This document shows positions 17,499 to 24,784 of a DNA stretch of 64,000 nt, one piece after another. The stretch comes from Synechococcus sp. CBW1002 (GTDB lineage Bacteria > Cyanobacteriota > Cyanobacteriia > PCC-6307 > Cyanobiaceae). Location of the stretch: NCBI RefSeq assembly GCF_015840915.1, contig NZ_CP060398.1, positions 1,488,001-1,552,000 on the forward strand, in the 5' to 3' direction. The notes beneath the pieces are model-generated. The model searched no databases. It saw nothing but the letters and a program-made list of their open reading frames with translations, and was not told the origin of the DNA. Position 1 is the first letter of the stretch, and the number at the start of each line of letters is the position of its first letter. The position numbers and the translations under genes are program-made.

Positions 17499-17861
17499 AT
17501 GATCTATCTCGACACCAGCGTGGTGGTGGCTCTGCTGACCCCGGAAGAACGCAGTGCCCAAGCGCTCGACTGGTTTGCGGAATCCCGCGACTTCCTGATC
17601 AGCAGCGACTGGCTGATCACCGAGACCCACAGCGCCCTGGGGATCAAGCAGCGCCATCACGGCCTCAGTTCTGAAGTACGCCAGGCCGCTGGGGAGCAGT
17701 TCGAGCGCCTGCTGCAGGGCGGTGTGGAACTTCGCTCCCTCGATCGCGACCGCTTTCATCAGTCGGTGGCCTCGCGCAGCCGCTGCACCCATCTGCCCAG
17801 CTTCGATAGCTGGATGCAGCAGGCTGCAGCTGCCCTCGGGATGATGTCAGCACTGGAGTAA
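17499..17861 (+). pseudogene. vapC: VapC PIN-domain toxin with internal deletion
   Basis: The frame MIYLDTSVVVALLTPEERSAQALDWF starts a PIN domain with the first catalytic Asp (LDTS) and Glu in TETHSAL. Compared with the intact copy at 24193, about 21 codons between DRFHQ/RQ and SRCTH are missing, including GDALHLA, which supplies catalytic acidic residues. The deletion is in frame but should abolish ribonuclease activity. Confidence 0.8.
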
Positions 17862-17909
17862 ATCAACAATACGAAGCGGAGCCTCCAGAGGAAACTCGAA
17901 GTCAGAGGG

Positions 17910-18000
17910 CAGCAAGACTGACCTGCAACGGCTCTTGCCCGTCCGCCAGGCGAGCATCAGCGAGGCGATTCAGCTCCACGTCTTCAACCAGCCCAGCTCT
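17910..18000 (-). pseudogene. C-terminal scrap of a YefM antitoxin gene
   Basis: Read on the minus strand, this segment gives the tail LADARLADGQEPLQVSL found at the end of the YefM antitoxins at 9349 and 13613. It lies directly after vapC, exactly as a longer YefM piece does at 24656-24784, so the vapBC plus YefM-tail block was duplicated as one unit. Confidence 0.7.
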
Positions 18001-18019
18001 TCGGGCCACTCTGCATCTC

Positions 18020-18434
18020 GGCAATGAAACTTGGGCTTCCCCTGGAAGCCCGACAAGGAGAAGCCGAGCGAGATCACCGTTCGTCTCGAGTCAAGGTGCC
18101 TCAGTTTCAGCGGCGCCATGGCTCCCTGTCCGAGGGTCCCCGCATCGTCGATCAGAAAAAGCAGCACTTGGATGGCGCGGCCATCGGCAACGGCTCCAAC
18201 GTGGTCGTCATATTCAACATCTACGGTTGGGACGGAGAGAAAGGCTGTGGCATGACCTTCCAGCTACGCGTCGTTCAGGTGTTTGAGTTCGTGCCCTACG
18301 AGCAGGACGATCCAGCCGATGGCTTCGATGAGCTCGATGGGTACAAGACGGGCAGTTCTCCCCAGCACACTTCCTCTTCATTCTCTTGCCGCTTGTCGAT
18401 GTGGGTCTTTGGCGGATACCCACATCCTGAATAG
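18020..18434 (+). pseudogene. Frameshifted remnant, possible phage-type ssDNA-binding protein
   Basis: Two frames join near 18100. The first reads LGFPWKPDKEKPSEITVRLESRC. The second reads GPRIVDQKKQHLDGAAIGNGSNVVVIFNIYGWDGEKGCGMTFQLRVVQVFEFVPYEQDD. The pattern IGNGS-x-VxVxF...LRxVQVxEFVPY resembles gp2.5-like single-stranded DNA-binding proteins of T7-type phages. The role would fit a replication module next to a primase-helicase, but the family call is by eye only. The start is not identifiable. Confidence 0.4.
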
Positions 18435-18648
18435 ATTGGCTTTTTGTGTCGATCTTAGGCCAAACCTTTCACCCCCAGCGATGGCTCCAGCCGATTGGTA
18501 ACACCTAGGAAGCGAGTCTTCACGGCTTGATTCAGAAGCAACCCCTTCGATTCATTAAAGGCTCCAATGTGATCGCCGGCCAAGGAAGCAATAAGGCGGC
18601 TCAGGCCGCCTAAGTGACTTTCAGGATCAACAGGCTGTGAGAGGGCAG
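18435..18648. other. Non-coding stretch, nothing recognised
   Basis: This lies between the decayed ssDNA-binding-like gene and the deaminase stop codon. No gene or repeat seen. Confidence 0.4.
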
Positions 18649-19989
18649 TCAAGCAACGGCTTGAAGCCGTTCGATGATCTGATGTCTAAGAACAAGGCTA
18701 GCATTTCTGACCTGTGCTTCGTCGATGGTGATTAACTGGCGATCACGCATCAACACACGGCCATTCACTAATAAATCGCAGACATCATTGGCCTTGGTGG
18801 CATAGACCAGAGCCGAATAGATACTACTTAGAGGAACCTGGTCGATCGCTTCCATTTCCAGCACAACGACATCCGCCCGCTTGCCCACTTCCAGAGAGCC
18901 GATCTGGGCTTCCAGATGCAGGGCTCTCGCCCCGCGGATCGTAGCGAGCTCAAACGCTTGCTGTGCGGAGACCACCTTGGGATCAGCCGTGATCAACTTG
19001 TGCAGCTTGGCTGCCGTGTCAATTTCCTCCCAGAGGCTAAGATCATTATTGGAGGCCGAGCCATCAGTGCCTAGTCCAACCGCCATATCCCGCGACAGCA
19101 TCTGCGGTAGCGGTGCTACACCGGAGGCGAGCTTCATGTTCGACTGAGGGTTATGCACCACGCCGACGCCATGGTGGGCCAGCATATCGAGTTCATGGGC
19201 TTCTGCCCAGACGACATGAGCCGCCACCATGTGCTCGCTGAGCACCCCGAGGCGCGCCAGATGTTCCACGGGTCTGGCCCCCTTGAGCCGCAGGCTCTCT
19301 GAAACCTCATGGCGGCTTTCCGCCAGGTGAATGATCAGCGGGCAATCGCGTTCAAGGGCGAATCGGTGAGCCTCGATCAGATGCTCATCTCCCACGGTGT
19401 AGGGGGCATGCGGGGCGATCGCCGGAGTGATCAGGGCATGACCCTGCCAGCGCTCCACGAAGCGATGGATGGTGTTGAGCGCCGTGGCATGGTCGGCGGC
19501 GTCGGGAGCTGGGAAGTCAATCAGAGCTTGCCCAAGCAGACCGCGCAGCCCGGCGGCTGCCACCTCCTCGGCTACGGCCATTTCGTAGTAATACATGTCG
19601 CAGACGGTGGTGATACCGCCGCGAATCAGCTCAGCGAGTCCGAGGCGTGTGCCGCAGCGCACGAAGGCTTCATCCACGTTCATCGCTTCGGCAGGGAAGA
19701 TCGTGTGTTGCAGCCAGTCGTCGAGGTCCTGGTCATCCGCCAGGCCACGGAACAGAGTCATCGGCAGATGGGCATGGCCATTGATCAGCCCTGGAATGAC
19801 GGCGCGCCCGATGGCATCGATGCGCTGCTGGGGGCTGCAGCTCGCTTCGACGGATGCACGCTCCCCGACGGCAACGATTCTGCCTGCCTTAATGGCCACG
19901 GCCCCATCGGCAATGACGCGTCGATGAATATCCATGGTGACGACGATGCCACCTGAAATGAGGGTGTCGACGGATTGCTGATTACTCAT
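18649..19989 (-). CDS. MtaD-like amidohydrolase (MTA/SAH deaminase family), copy 1
   Basis: The protein is 446 aa from MSNQQSVDTLISGGIVVTMD. It shows the amidohydrolase metal sites GLINGHAHLPMTLFRG (His-x-His), IHLAESRHE (His), AAHVVWAE (His) and GLGTDGSASNNDLSLWEE (Asp). It belongs to the family deaminating S-adenosylhomocysteine, methylthioadenosine or related adenosines. The ATG at 19989 lies inside the ancestral stop region of the upstream nucleosidase gene (ATGAGTAA), so the two genes were translationally coupled. A paralogous pair is at 50135-55356. The substrate is inferred from family only. Confidence 0.88.
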   Translation of the reverse strand: MSNQQSVDTLISGGIVVTMDIHRRVIADGAVAIKAGRIVAVGERASVEASCSPQQRIDAIGRAVIPGLINGHAHLPMTLFRGLADDQDLDDWLQHTIFPAEAMNVDEAFVRCGTRLGLAELIRGGITTVCDMYYYEMAVAEEVAAAGLRGLLGQALIDFPAPDAADHATALNTIHRFVERWQGHALITPAIAPHAPYTVGDEHLIEAHRFALERDCPLIIHLAESRHEVSESLRLKGARPVEHLARLGVLSEHMVAAHVVWAEAHELDMLAHHGVGVVHNPQSNMKLASGVAPLPQMLSRDMAVGLGTDGSASNNDLSLWEEIDTAAKLHKLITADPKVVSAQQAFELATIRGARALHLEAQIGSLEVGKRADVVVLEMEAIDQVPLSSIYSALVYATKANDVCDLLVNGRVLMRDRQLITIDEAQVRNASLVLRHQIIERLQAVA

Positions 19990-20043
19990 GATCAGGAGCA
20001 CCTTTAATCCAATTATAGACCTTATCGCGACCCATGGCTTGTT

Positions 20044-20844
20044 CTAGCAAAGCACGCACAAACGCAGCGCTGGCATAAGAGCAATAATCATGCCAGTCAT
20101 CTTTTTTTCTGAATCAGCGAAATCGCAGACGCCTTTTACGACCAGTGGAATAATGGAGCGTGAATACGTGCTACACATCGAGGCGGCGAGTGCAAGACCA
20201 TAAGACTCCATGTCGATGGCCAGCAGAGAATGCTCCTTGCATTTAAGCTGGTCGATATAGGATTTGTCTTTGATCACCTGTGGGCCGCAAGCCATCGAAC
20301 CATAATGAATGATTGGTTTCGAATCAGATGGCATCGGGTGGCCAAAGTCTACCGGAATCTGCTCCTGCAGAACGTGAGTATCCGTGACCGACGTCAGAAA
20401 ATCAAGAACCCATGGCGGTGTTGAGATGCGATTCTGCACCGGAATCAGTTCCCCATCCCTGAGCTGGCCACTGGAGTGCTCAAAACATTGGCTGACTATG
20501 ACCAGATCTCCCAGATTCACGGATCCTCTGACGCCAGCACAGATGCCGGTCATCAAAGCCAATCTCGGCTTCCAAATGCACATAGCCTTGGTGGCGGTGA
20601 TGGCCGCGCTGGTCAGCCCTTTTTCTTGCTGACGGAGTGCAACAATCCTTACCTTTCGCAGGGCTCGCTTCACATCGCAGACCATGTAGGATGTCCCGTG
20701 ACGTGCTTGGCGTGTAAACTCAACTCCGAATATTCTCTGGAGCCACTTTAGCTCTTCATGCAGGCCAGTCATTATCAGGATGTCGGCACATTCTTGCGAA
20801 GGATCGTAATCCAGTTGTGAATCTACTTGCTTCGCGGGTGACAT
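20044..20844 (-). CDS. Nucleosidase of the PNP/UDP (MTA/SAH nucleosidase-like) family, frameshifted near the end
   Basis: The 266-aa protein reads ADILIMTGLHEELKWLQRIFG...MTGICAGVRGSVNLGDLVIVSQCFEHSSGQ...LAIDMESYGLALAAS...PLVVKGVCDFADSEK. These are the hallmark nucleoside phosphorylase motifs: GICAG, the Met-Glu of DMESYG, and KGVCDFAD. The intact paralogue (54532) continues TDDWHDYCSYSSAAF. Here one base is missing at an A7 run at about 20104, giving a garbled last 18 residues. Without that loss the frame would run to a TAA at 19982-19984, overlapping the deaminase start. The C-terminus resembles PNP-type effector domains of conflict proteins. Confidence 0.82.
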   Translation of the reverse strand: MSPAKQVDSQLDYDPSQECADILIMTGLHEELKWLQRIFGVEFTRQARHGTSYMVCDVKRALRKVRIVALRQQEKGLTSAAITATKAMCIWKPRLALMTGICAGVRGSVNLGDLVIVSQCFEHSSGQLRDGELIPVQNRISTPPWVLDFLTSVTDTHVLQEQIPVDFGHPMPSDSKPIIHYGSMACGPQVIKDKSYIDQLKCKEHSLLAIDMESYGLALAASMCSTYSRSIIPLVVKGVCDFADSEKKMTGMIIALMPALRLCVLC

Positions 20845-21167
20845 TGTTTTGCTTTGATGAGAGCACAGGATTGTGGTTGTAACGCCTAAAGGATATGCAT
20901 TGCGGCAATCTTAAAATTTACGGTGTTCATCTTGGCAAGTCTTGCCGAGAATTCGTCTGCTGTCAGCTGCGTAGGTATGGCGTCGGCTTCGACAAAGTCC
21001 ATGTAGCCGCCGACGACGCCATTCGGTTGGCTGTCGACCCGAGAGGTACGCGTTCTGAGACGTTGAGATCCGGGCGGCTGAGCAGAAGCCAACTGAGATC
21101 ATGCACTACCGCGGCCGCATCGCGATCAGTCAACTAGACTTGACTCATTCAGCGGTGTCCGTGCCGG
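20845..21167. other. Intergenic stretch, possible gene remnant
   Basis: A minus-strand frame (20886-21092) contains GYMDFVEADAIPTQLTADEFSARLAKM, which looks protein-like, but no family is recognised and the 5' part changes frame. Nothing firmer can be said. Confidence 0.3.
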
Positions 21168-21917
21168 ATGGTGGGTGCGTTTAATGTCCGGGTGCGCGCT
21201 AGCTTTCATTCATCTTTGCCGTATCTGATCTCCCTGTTGGTGGCGGTGGTCCTCAACCTGGGGCTGCGGCTGCGCATCATCGAGCATGTGCTGCGGGTTC
21301 AAGACAATAGCCACTGGTTGCTGCTGCTCATCCAGCGCAGCCTGTTGATGGTGTTTTCAGCCTTTTTTCTGGCGTTCTGTGGTCTAGTGCTGCTGCGTGT
21401 GCTCCCAGTCTGGCGCCGGGGAGCTGCTCTTGCCAGGCGTCAGCTGGGCCGGATGGTGCAGTTGGCCTCCGGAATGGCTGTTGCTAATCTGCTTTCCGAG
21501 AATCTGGCGATCTATCGGGTCAATCTGTCTTCCTATACGTTGCTGATGGATTCGTTGATGCTCTATTTGAGCATCTGCCTCATTTTTCTGTTCTGGTACT
21601 GGTTCGTCGATAATCTGCCGCGTCGTCGCGGTCTGCTTTGGGAGCAGCGGCATGCTGAGTCAGGGACACTCAGCATGCCTTACGGAATCGTGTTTCCAGA
21701 GGAAACTCTGGAGCGCGAGCTATCGCAGTCGGATCGGTGGCAGCCGGGCTTCGTGGACTACGCCTATTTCGCCATCTTGAGAAGCAATTGCTTTGGGCCT
21801 CCAGAGGGGCATCTGCTGGTGGGACGGTCAATCAAGCTACTCCAAATTGCGCATGGCATTGCTATGATTGTCGTGTTTATTGTGATTCTGGCCAGGGCAA
21901 TTAATACGCTGGCTTGA
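21168..21917 (+). CDS. Integral membrane protein, possibly channel-like
   Basis: The 249-aa protein has about five hydrophobic segments: at 19-35 (LISLLVAVVLNLGLRL), 50-80 (LLLIQRSLLMVFSAFFLAFCGLVLL), 125-148 (LMDSLMLYLSICLIFLFWYWF) and a C-terminal one at 225-249 (AHGIAMIVVFIVILARAINTLA). The segment FVDYAYFAILRSNCFGPPEGHLLVGRSIKLLQ followed by ARAINxL resembles the pore and last helix of DUF1345/ion-channel-like membrane proteins. The GTG or ATG start is uncertain. It is transcribed away from the nucleosidase-deaminase pair. Confidence 0.6.
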   Translation: MVGAFNVRVRASFHSSLPYLISLLVAVVLNLGLRLRIIEHVLRVQDNSHWLLLLIQRSLLMVFSAFFLAFCGLVLLRVLPVWRRGAALARRQLGRMVQLASGMAVANLLSENLAIYRVNLSSYTLLMDSLMLYLSICLIFLFWYWFVDNLPRRRGLLWEQRHAESGTLSMPYGIVFPEETLERELSQSDRWQPGFVDYAYFAILRSNCFGPPEGHLLVGRSIKLLQIAHGIAMIVVFIVILARAINTLA

Positions 21918-21989
21918 TGTAATTTCTATGGACTTCTTGTGGGCCCCTGTTTAACCGGTGTGATCAGGCGCCTCTGCTGCGCTTGCGGC

Positions 21990-22060
21990 CTCACCCCCCC
22001 CCCTGTGTCAGCTGAACAACCTGCTGAGACAGAGCACTAAGTTCCTCCAGATTCCCGATA
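21990..22060. repeat. Poly-C tract followed by TGTGTCAGC
   Basis: A run of about ten C is followed by TGTGTCAGCTGAACAACC. This recalls the left end of the IS3-like element (C-run then AGTGTCAGCAAA) at 1531 and 61257 and may be an end remnant of a related element. There are no transposase codons nearby. Confidence 0.35.
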
Positions 22061-22084
22061 CACTCAATTTTATTCCTGGCAGTG

Positions 22085-22876
22085 ATGCGTTTGAATCATC
22101 CCAAGCAGCTACCGGAGGGAATTGTTGTGCTGACCGGCGGCAGCCGTGGAATCGGTCATGAGCTCGTTAAGCTTTTCCTTGGCTCCGGACGGGGGGTGGT
22201 TGCGCTCTCGCGACAGCCTTGCGCCGATGCCGAGAATCTCATTCCACTGGGCGTGGACCTCAGCCACGAGGCAGGGCTTGGCGCTGCTGTAGAGCAGCTG
22301 AATCTCGCTCTTGATGGCCGACCGGTGGCGGCTCTTGTGAATGGAGCAGGAGTTGTTGAGCCGCTTGGAGCTCTTGTACGCCAGTCCGCGTCTGATTTGC
22401 TGCGGGCGCTCTGCCTTATGGCCGTGGCTCCGGCGCAGTTGGCTGCCGCTATTGCGCCTCTGATGTCTTCAGGCGGCCGGATTCTCAACTTGTCCAGTCG
22501 ATCAGCGCAGTCCACCTTGCCGGGTCTGGGTGCCTACTGCATGAGTAAGCAGGCGCTGCATGCAGTCACAGAAAGCCTGCGGCATGATCTGGGTCCGGGG
22601 ATCGTGGTGGCTGAGTTGATTCCTGGTGAGGTGGACACTGGCATGCAGGCTAGCCTGCGCGATCCGGATCCTGAAGAGTTCCCCCTCGCTCCCTTCTTTC
22701 GAGGCAACCGCATCAACCTGATTCCAAGTGATGTGGCGGCACAGTTCTGCTATTGGGTGTTGACTCAGACCACAGCAGAAGCGTTCAACCGAGCCCAGCC
22801 ATGGTGCATCTACGAGAGAGAGTATCAGCCGCTTTGGCTGGCTGAGGGAGCAGACTTTCCCTATGCAGCTCCATGA
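22085..22876 (+). CDS. Short-chain dehydrogenase/reductase
   Basis: The 263-aa protein has the N-terminal NAD(P) Rossmann motif VVLTGGSRGIGHELV (residues 15-29). VNGAG is near 87, the catalytic Ser is in NLSSRSAQ, and the Tyr-x-x-x-Lys is in GAYCMSKQAL at about 155-160. This is a complete classical SDR. After the active site comes the PGEVDTGMQ segment typical of the family. The ATG at 22085 is preferred to the GTG just before it. The substrate is unknown. It is a stand-alone gene in the B-C element. Confidence 0.85.
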   Translation: MRLNHPKQLPEGIVVLTGGSRGIGHELVKLFLGSGRGVVALSRQPCADAENLIPLGVDLSHEAGLGAAVEQLNLALDGRPVAALVNGAGVVEPLGALVRQSASDLLRALCLMAVAPAQLAAAIAPLMSSGGRILNLSSRSAQSTLPGLGAYCMSKQALHAVTESLRHDLGPGIVVAELIPGEVDTGMQASLRDPDPEEFPLAPFFRGNRINLIPSDVAAQFCYWVLTQTTAEAFNRAQPWCIYEREYQPLWLAEGADFPYAAP

Positions 22877-23199
22877 ACCGAAGGGTTTGATCGGGAGCCC
22901 GGAAATTGTGCGGCTCGCTAATGGCATGGTGCCTCTAACGATGGAGCCGTCACGATGTTGGGCGACGGTTTTCTGTCATCATTTCCAAGATATGCTTGAT
23001 GAAGTTATGAGTCTACTTTGTGTTTTCCCAGGTTTTGTGTTCACATGCCGGGTAGGAGGCTTCACACTTGCTTCTTGCCAATCAGGTTGTCAGTAGCCTC
23101 TAGTGGGTGCTTCAGTCTCCTGGCTGGAGGCCTTCCTGATAACACGCGGTACCCCGAGCATGGCGGATCTCGGCCAGTCATCCGCTGTGGCTGATTTGC
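22877..23199. other. Intergenic stretch without a recognisable gene
   Basis: Only short open frames are present. A GCCAATCAGGTTGTCAG at about 23077 resembles the subterminal repeat unit of the IS21 element (43905-43945), perhaps an end remnant. Confidence 0.4.
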
Positions 23200-23303
23200 A
23201 TGCTGGCTGATCAAGCCCTTGATCGGCATATTTCCACCTTCTGCCAGTTGTATACCTACGAGGGATGGCCCTCGGAGACGCCGGAGCAGTTGCTGCTGGC
23301 CTT
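23197..23303 (+). pseudogene. Scrap of an IS5-type transposase gene
   Basis: The frame MLADQALDRHISTFCQLYTYEGWPSETPEQLLLA matches LADQALDRLNPTFCDLYAAEGRPSVPPEQLLLA of the transposase at 27951-29087. About 34 codons survive, fused at the right to an integrase fragment. Confidence 0.8.
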
Positions 23304-23385
23304 GGGCCTCTGGATCTGGCGGGTGCGTCCCCCGGGTTTGTCTGCCCAGATCTTCGCCAGTCCCTCGAGCACTTGCTGCCAGGGT
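23304..23385 (-). pseudogene. Scrap of the tyrosine recombinase gene
   Basis: The minus strand reads LEGLAKIWADKPGGRTRQIQ, identical in protein sequence to the segment at 27490-27560 of the broken integrase gene, with several silent differences. It shows that a second, diverged integrase gene of the same family once stood here. Confidence 0.8.
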
Positions 23386-23551
23386 CGCGGCCGGTGAGCG
23401 CATCGTTCTGGCCCGTCATGGCAAGCCCATCGCCCAGCTGGTGCCCCTCGATCCCAGCCCGCGCCGGCAACTCGGATTCCTGCAGGGAAGCGTGGATGAG
23501 GCGTTCTCGGGCCCCCTGCCCGACGACGAGCTGGAGCGCTGGGGCTCATGA
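23380..23551 (+). pseudogene. 5'-truncated Phd-type antitoxin gene
   Basis: The frame LAARVAAGERIVLARHGKPIAQLVPLDPSPRRQLGFLQGSVDEAF...LPDDELERWGS is the C-terminal two thirds of a Phd/VapB antitoxin (RVxxGExIVxARxGKPxAxLVP). The first 20-25 codons are replaced by the integrase scrap. The frame is open from upstream, so a fusion protein could still be made. The stop overlaps the start of the PIN toxin (TCATGAAG). Confidence 0.7.
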
Positions 23552-23886
23552 AGCTGCTGCTCGACACCCATGTGCTGCTCTGGGCTCTGTTGGAGCCTCA
23601 GAAGCTCTCCTTGGAGTTGCGCAACTCCCTGGAGGACAGTGACAACACGCTCGTCGTCAGCACCGCCTTCGCCTGGGAGATCGCGACCAAGTGCAGGCTG
23701 GGAAAACTGCAACACGCCCGTTCCGTCGTTGAGAATTACGCCATGGCCCTCCATCGTCTGGCGGATGTCGATCTGCCGCTCAGCTGTGCCGTGGCTCGGC
23801 GGGCCGGCCTCTGCGATGAGCCACTGCATCAACGGAAGCACCCACCAGATGTAGAGCTGTGTATCTACAGCGAGGGGATTCTGTGA
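23548..23886 (+). CDS. PIN-domain toxin, C-terminally altered
   Basis: This 112-aa protein begins MKLLLDTHVLLWALLEPQKLSLELRNSLEDSDNTLVVSTAFAWEIATKCRLGKL, the PIN fold of the Sll0205-like VapC group, with Asp (LDTH) and Glu (WEIATK). The usual end with the DPFDR acidic motif is missing. After LADVDLPLSCAVARRAGLCDEPLH the frame runs into foreign codons (HPPDVELCIYSEGIL). The toxin is therefore probably inactive. Partner of the truncated Phd gene just upstream. Confidence 0.7.
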   Translation: MKLLLDTHVLLWALLEPQKLSLELRNSLEDSDNTLVVSTAFAWEIATKCRLGKLQHARSVVENYAMALHRLADVDLPLSCAVARRAGLCDEPLHQRKHPPDVELCIYSEGIL

Positions 23887-24179
23887 CTTCTTCCGGGCCT
23901 CAGGGCTCTTCCCCGGATCCAGGTAGGCACTTCCAGCAGGCGATCCGCCGCTGGGGCAACAGCCTGGCCGTTCGGCTCCCCACGGATTGCCTGCGTCAGG
24001 CCGGCCTGCGGGAAGGCGATCAGATCGAGATCGTGGTTGGCCCTGATGGCCGACTGAGCCTGGAGCCTCTGCGCAAGCTGGATCGCTCTGTCCTGGCCGC
24101 TGATCTGCGCCAGCTTCAGGCCACCATGCCTCTCACCCCTTCGGTGATCGAGGAATGCCGCGGCGGTGAACGCTGGTGA
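23883..24179 (+). CDS. vapB: AbrB/SpoVT-type antitoxin (VapB), intact copy
   Basis: This protein carries FQQAIRRWGNSLAVRLPTDCLRQAGLREGDQIEIVVGPDGRLSLEPLRKLDRSVLAADLRQLQATMPLTPSVIEECRGGERW, an AbrB-type domain plus tail. It is nearly the same as the gene at 17150. The GTG start at 23883 (VTSSGPQ) is chosen; an ATG eight codons upstream is also possible. vapC follows after 13 nt. Confidence 0.85.
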   Translation: MTSSGPQGSSPDPGRHFQQAIRRWGNSLAVRLPTDCLRQAGLREGDQIEIVVGPDGRLSLEPLRKLDRSVLAADLRQLQATMPLTPSVIEECRGGERW

Positions 24180-24192
24180 CGCTGAGCCCTCG

Positions 24193-24615
24193 ATGATCTA
24201 TCTCGACACCAGCGTGGTGGTGGCTCTGCTGACCCCGGAAGAACGCAGTGCCCAAGCGCTCGACTGGTTTGCGGAATCCCGCGACTTCCTGATCAGCAGC
24301 GACTGGCTGATCACCGAGACCCACAGCGCCCTGGGGATCAAGCAGCGCCATCACGGCCTCAGTTCTGAAGTACGCCAGGCCGCTGGGGAGCAGTTCGAGC
24401 GCCTGCTGCAGGGCGGTGTGGAACTTCGCTCCCTCGATCGCGACCGCTTTCGCCAGGCAGCGGATCTGCTCCAGGATCCGGGGCTCGGCCTGCGCCCGGG
24501 TGACGCCTTGCATCTGGCGGTGGCGCTGCACAGCCGTTGCACCCATCTGGCCAGCTTCGATAGTCGGATGCAGCAAGCCGCGACTGCCCTCGGGATGAGG
24601 CCGGCACTGGAGTAA
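24193..24615 (+). CDS. vapC: VapC PIN-domain toxin, intact copy
   Basis: This 140-aa protein from MIYLDTSVVVALLTPEERS contains all PIN acidic residues: Asp in LDTS, Glu in TETHSAL, Asp in PGDALHLAVAL and Asp in ASFDSRM. VapC proteins are ribonucleases that cut tRNA or rRNA. It is coupled to vapB upstream. Its damaged twin at 17499 is otherwise almost identical. Confidence 0.88.
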   Translation: MIYLDTSVVVALLTPEERSAQALDWFAESRDFLISSDWLITETHSALGIKQRHHGLSSEVRQAAGEQFERLLQGGVELRSLDRDRFRQAADLLQDPGLGLRPGDALHLAVALHSRCTHLASFDSRMQQAATALGMRPALE

Positions 24616-24784
24616 GCCAACAATCCGAGGCAGGGCCTGCAGAGGAAAGCCGACGTCAGAGGGCATCAAGGCTGACCTGCACCGGCTCGTGCCCATCCGC
24701 CAGGCGAGCATCAGCGAGGCGATTCAGCTTCAGCTCTTCCACCAGGTCCATCAGTTCCTCGTAGGTCTTGGCCGGCACGCAGTA

